NCBI GenBank assembly: GCA_041488155.1
Contig: JBGPOS010000001.1
Location: forward strand, 58,454-122,453
Origin: JBGPOS01 sp041488155
GTDB taxonomy: Bacteria > Chloroflexota > Dehalococcoidia > Tepidiformales > Tepidiformaceae
Direction: 5' to 3'
DNA length: 64,000 bases
Under the pieces are notes generated by a model that saw only the letters and a program-made list of their open reading frames with translations, did not search any database and was not told the origin of the DNA. This document shows, piece after piece, positions 63,001 to 64,000 of this stretch. The translations under genes and the position numbers were made by a program. Each line of letters opens with the position of its first letter. The stretch's first letter is position 1.

Positions 63001-64000
63001 GCCGAAGTCTCCGCCTCCGACCAGGCTGACCCGGACTCCACGCCCGGGAACGGGGTCCCGGGAGAGGACGACCGGGCGACGGCGACCGTCACCCCGGTGC
63101 CCCCGACTGCCGACCTTTCGCTGACCAAGACGGTCGACAACCCGACACAGGCCGTCGGCGGGACAGTCGTCTTCACGATCACCCTCTCGAACGCGGGGCC
63201 GAACGCTGCCCCCGACCCCGTCGTCCACGATCTGTTGCCCGCCGGACTCAGCTTCGTCAGCGCGACGACTTCGCCGGGGAGCAGGTACAACTCGGCCACC
63301 GGGGACTGGCACATCCTCTCTCTCGGCAGCGGGGCCTCTGCGACTCTCACGATCACGGCCACCGTGACGAGCCAGTCGCCAGTCACGAACGTCGCCGAGG
63401 TCACAGCCTCCGGCGCCACGGACCCCGACTCGACGCCGAACAACCACGTGCCGGGTGAGGACGACCAGGCGAGTGCGACGGTCACACCGCCGAAGGCCGA
63501 CCTTTCGCTGACCAAGAGCGTCGACAGCGCCACGCCGGTACTCGGTGCAAACGTCACGTTCACCATCACCGTGACGAACGGGGGCCCAGCCTCAGCCACG
63601 AACGTGACCCTGACCGACCTGCTGCCTGCGGGCCTGACCTTTGTCTCCACTACGGCGAGCCAAGGGAGCTATGACCCCGGCAGCGGCCTCTGGTTTGTCG
63701 GGCCGATCTCGTTCCCCGGTTCGGCGACGCTCACCATCACCGCCACGGCAGCCACCCTCGGCGCCAAGACGAACACCGCCCAGGTCACCGCCTCTGACCA
63801 GAGTGACCCCGACTCGACGCCCAACAACAACGTCCCCGGCGAGGATGACCAGGCGTCAACCACCGTCACGCCCGTACAGCCGACCGCCGACCTCTCCCTC
63901 ACGAAAACGGTGAATAACGCTTCGCCACTGGTCGGGTCCAACGTCACGTTCACCATCTCCCTCACCAACGCCGGCCCCAACACGGCAACCAACGTCGCAG
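60061..64000 (+). CDS. Large secreted beta-helix and DUF11-repeat surface protein (3' end beyond window)
   Basis: Open from ATG 60061 past the window end, at least 1,313 codons. The N-terminus has a signal peptide (LLRLGLALVMLGGILAAF). Residues about 35-560 have a right-handed beta-helix pattern with repeated GN-x-IGG and ISGN turns. From base 61930 on there are six DUF11 repeats of about 130 residues, each starting ADLSLTKTV and ending near a PDSTPxNxVPGEDD motif. Such proteins are extracellular, often adhesive or structural. No anchor is seen in the part present. GGGGGTGG precedes the ATG. It lies downstream of a cyclic-di-GMP enzyme gene. Confidence 0.88.
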   Translation, partial: MRRLLRLGLALVMLGGILAAFSLHKGAHATSMVFTVTSAGGSGAAGTLRAAIVAANTNPGLDTIVFNITTGPAVKTISSLSAFPAITDPVTIDGSTQPGASCDPRNLLIEINGTSAGDSNGLTLAVGSDGSTIRGLAIRNFKNNGSGGNGILVLSNNNVIECNHIGTNASGDTAAGNEAIGVRVDAPATGTMIGGAAAASRNLVSGNMGGGILISGQSQSVIGNLVGTDITGLVALPNGSIASAGGGIHVNVGTGPNLIQDNTISGNIGPGMTVLGTGARILGNRIGVRSNGVGGLFNTVLVPGGPPNDGIFLNFASGNDIGDGTVAGRNVIAGASDVYATGGASNRILGNFLGIDASLAPLGTNIGVQLNPSSTNEIKGNVISGHVGGGILINGAAAPGAIGNRIFGNFFGTGPGGVGAIPSGSVGIELSDASDTVIGGIGLGEPNVITSNGAGVLIIDDASNAVPALRNSIRANSIRSNAAGLGIDLAMSLAGLGISPNDPNDPDAGPNNFQNFPILTAATSDTTTSTIVTGSLSSTSNTTFAVDYYRNAACDGTGNGEGEFYLGSNSVTTDGSGNATINATLLAPSPFGQVVTATATDPLGNTSEFSACSPPVILGAGPTSDLSLTKTVNNATPNVGANVTFTIVITNSGPDDATNVEVTDLLPPGLQFVSASPTLGTYTPGTGIWSIPLLFAPGGNGSTTATLVLVAKVISASPSTNTAEVTAADQGDPDSPHNNHVPSDDDQASVTVTPLVADLSLTKTVNNGSPLLGANVTFTVTVTNGGPNSATNVAVTDLLPAGLTFVSFTASQGSYVSATGLWTVGTILFPGSATLTITATAATVGAKTNVAEVSASDQADPDSTPGNGVPGEDDRATATVTPVPTIADLSLTKTVNSASPLLGTNVTFTVTVTNGGPASATNVAVADLLPAGLTFVSFTATQGSYLSGTGLWTVGTIPFPGSATLTITATAATVGAKTNVAEVSASDQADPDSTPGNGVPGEDDRATATVTPVPPTADLSLTKTVDNPTQAVGGTVVFTITLSNAGPNAAPDPVVHDLLPAGLSFVSATTSPGSRYNSATGDWHILSLGSGASATLTITATVTSQSPVTNVAEVTASGATDPDSTPNNHVPGEDDQASATVTPPKADLSLTKSVDSATPVLGANVTFTITVTNGGPASATNVTLTDLLPAGLTFVSTTASQGSYDPGSGLWFVGPISFPGSATLTITATAATLGAKTNTAQVTASDQSDPDSTPNNNVPGEDDQASTTVTPVQPTADLSLTKTVNNASPLVGSNVTFTISLTNAGPNTATNVA
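61930..64000 (+). repeat. DUF11 tandem repeats in the secreted protein gene
   Basis: Repeat starts at 61930, 62329, 62719, 63109, 63496 and 63886, giving periods of 399, 390, 390, 387 and 390 bases. The second and third units share an identical 120-base segment (62544-62663 and 62934-63053), while the flanking parts differ, mostly at third positions. Confidence 0.9.

Noticed and set aside
62203..63650. Long minus-strand frames opposite the DUF11 repeats
   Set aside because: They repeat with the same 390-base period as the coding strand and have low-complexity Gly/Val/Arg/Asp content; they are shadows of the secreted protein gene.

Overview
The window is a GC-rich, densely packed bacterial chromosome segment. 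It looks most like a member of the Chloroflexota, near Dehalococcoidia or Tepidiforma-type genomes. The signs are a T-box leader on thrS, clusters of thiolase, DUF35 and MaoC-type acyl-CoA genes, many PadR regulators, a sortase, and a secreted beta-helix/DUF11 protein. The phylum is an inference; no rRNA gene is present to settle it.

Layout. 1-5.3 kb: the end of a YmdB-type phosphoesterase gene, a PHP phosphoesterase and FabZ in an overlapping operon, then membrane proteins, then a FrnE/DsbA-like oxidoreductase in which an in-frame UGA replaces the first Cys of the CPWC active site, followed by a SECIS-like hairpin. This is a candidate selenoprotein that ordinary gene calling splits. 5.3-13.5 kb: acyl-CoA metabolism (CoA-transferase, acetyl-CoA synthetase, enoyl-CoA hydratase) and small enzymes. 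13.6-21.6 kb: tRNA-Glu, a metalloprotease-like lipoprotein, an ECF sigma factor overlapping a permuted Ada-like DNA-methyl acceptor, PadR and DtxR regulators, a sortase, and two paralogous ferritin-like proteins, one with and one without a full diiron site. 21.7-29.1 kb: a permuted alkaline-phosphatase-superfamily protein, DUF35 plus thiolase, a four-helix-bundle gene bounded by heptad repeats, CoaE, a PIN/ribbon-helix-helix toxin-antitoxin pair, and two MaoC-type proteins. 29.1-31.4 kb: thrS with its T-box leader, and tRNA-Val. 31.5-45.1 kb: accessory genes (PadR plus membrane protein, DinB, phosphotransferase, nucleotidyltransferase, VOC, GyrI-like) interrupted by repeats, plus an MMPL exporter divergent from a two-component pair. 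45.2-49.9 kb: an overlapping signalling operon of Tat-lipoprotein binding protein, histidine kinase, response regulator, and REC-cyclase-LuxR protein. 50-64 kb: a BNR-repeat protein, a CGNR regulator with a tandem 31-bp repeat, a methyltransferase of different codon usage, a two-subunit ABC exporter, a GGDEF-EAL protein, and the start of a large secreted beta-helix/DUF11 protein that runs off the window.

How the genes work together. CoA metabolism recurs (coaE, acs, CoA-transferase, thiolase, hydratases, FabZ), consistent with a heterotroph using fatty or other organic acids. Regulation is dominated by one-component PadR/DtxR proteins and by three nucleotide- or phosphorelay-based modules (NarL-type pair, cyclase operon, GGDEF-EAL). 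The points most worth follow-up are the candidate selenoprotein, the paired active/degenerate diiron proteins, the sigma/permuted-Ada operon, and the binding-protein-kinase-cyclase operon.
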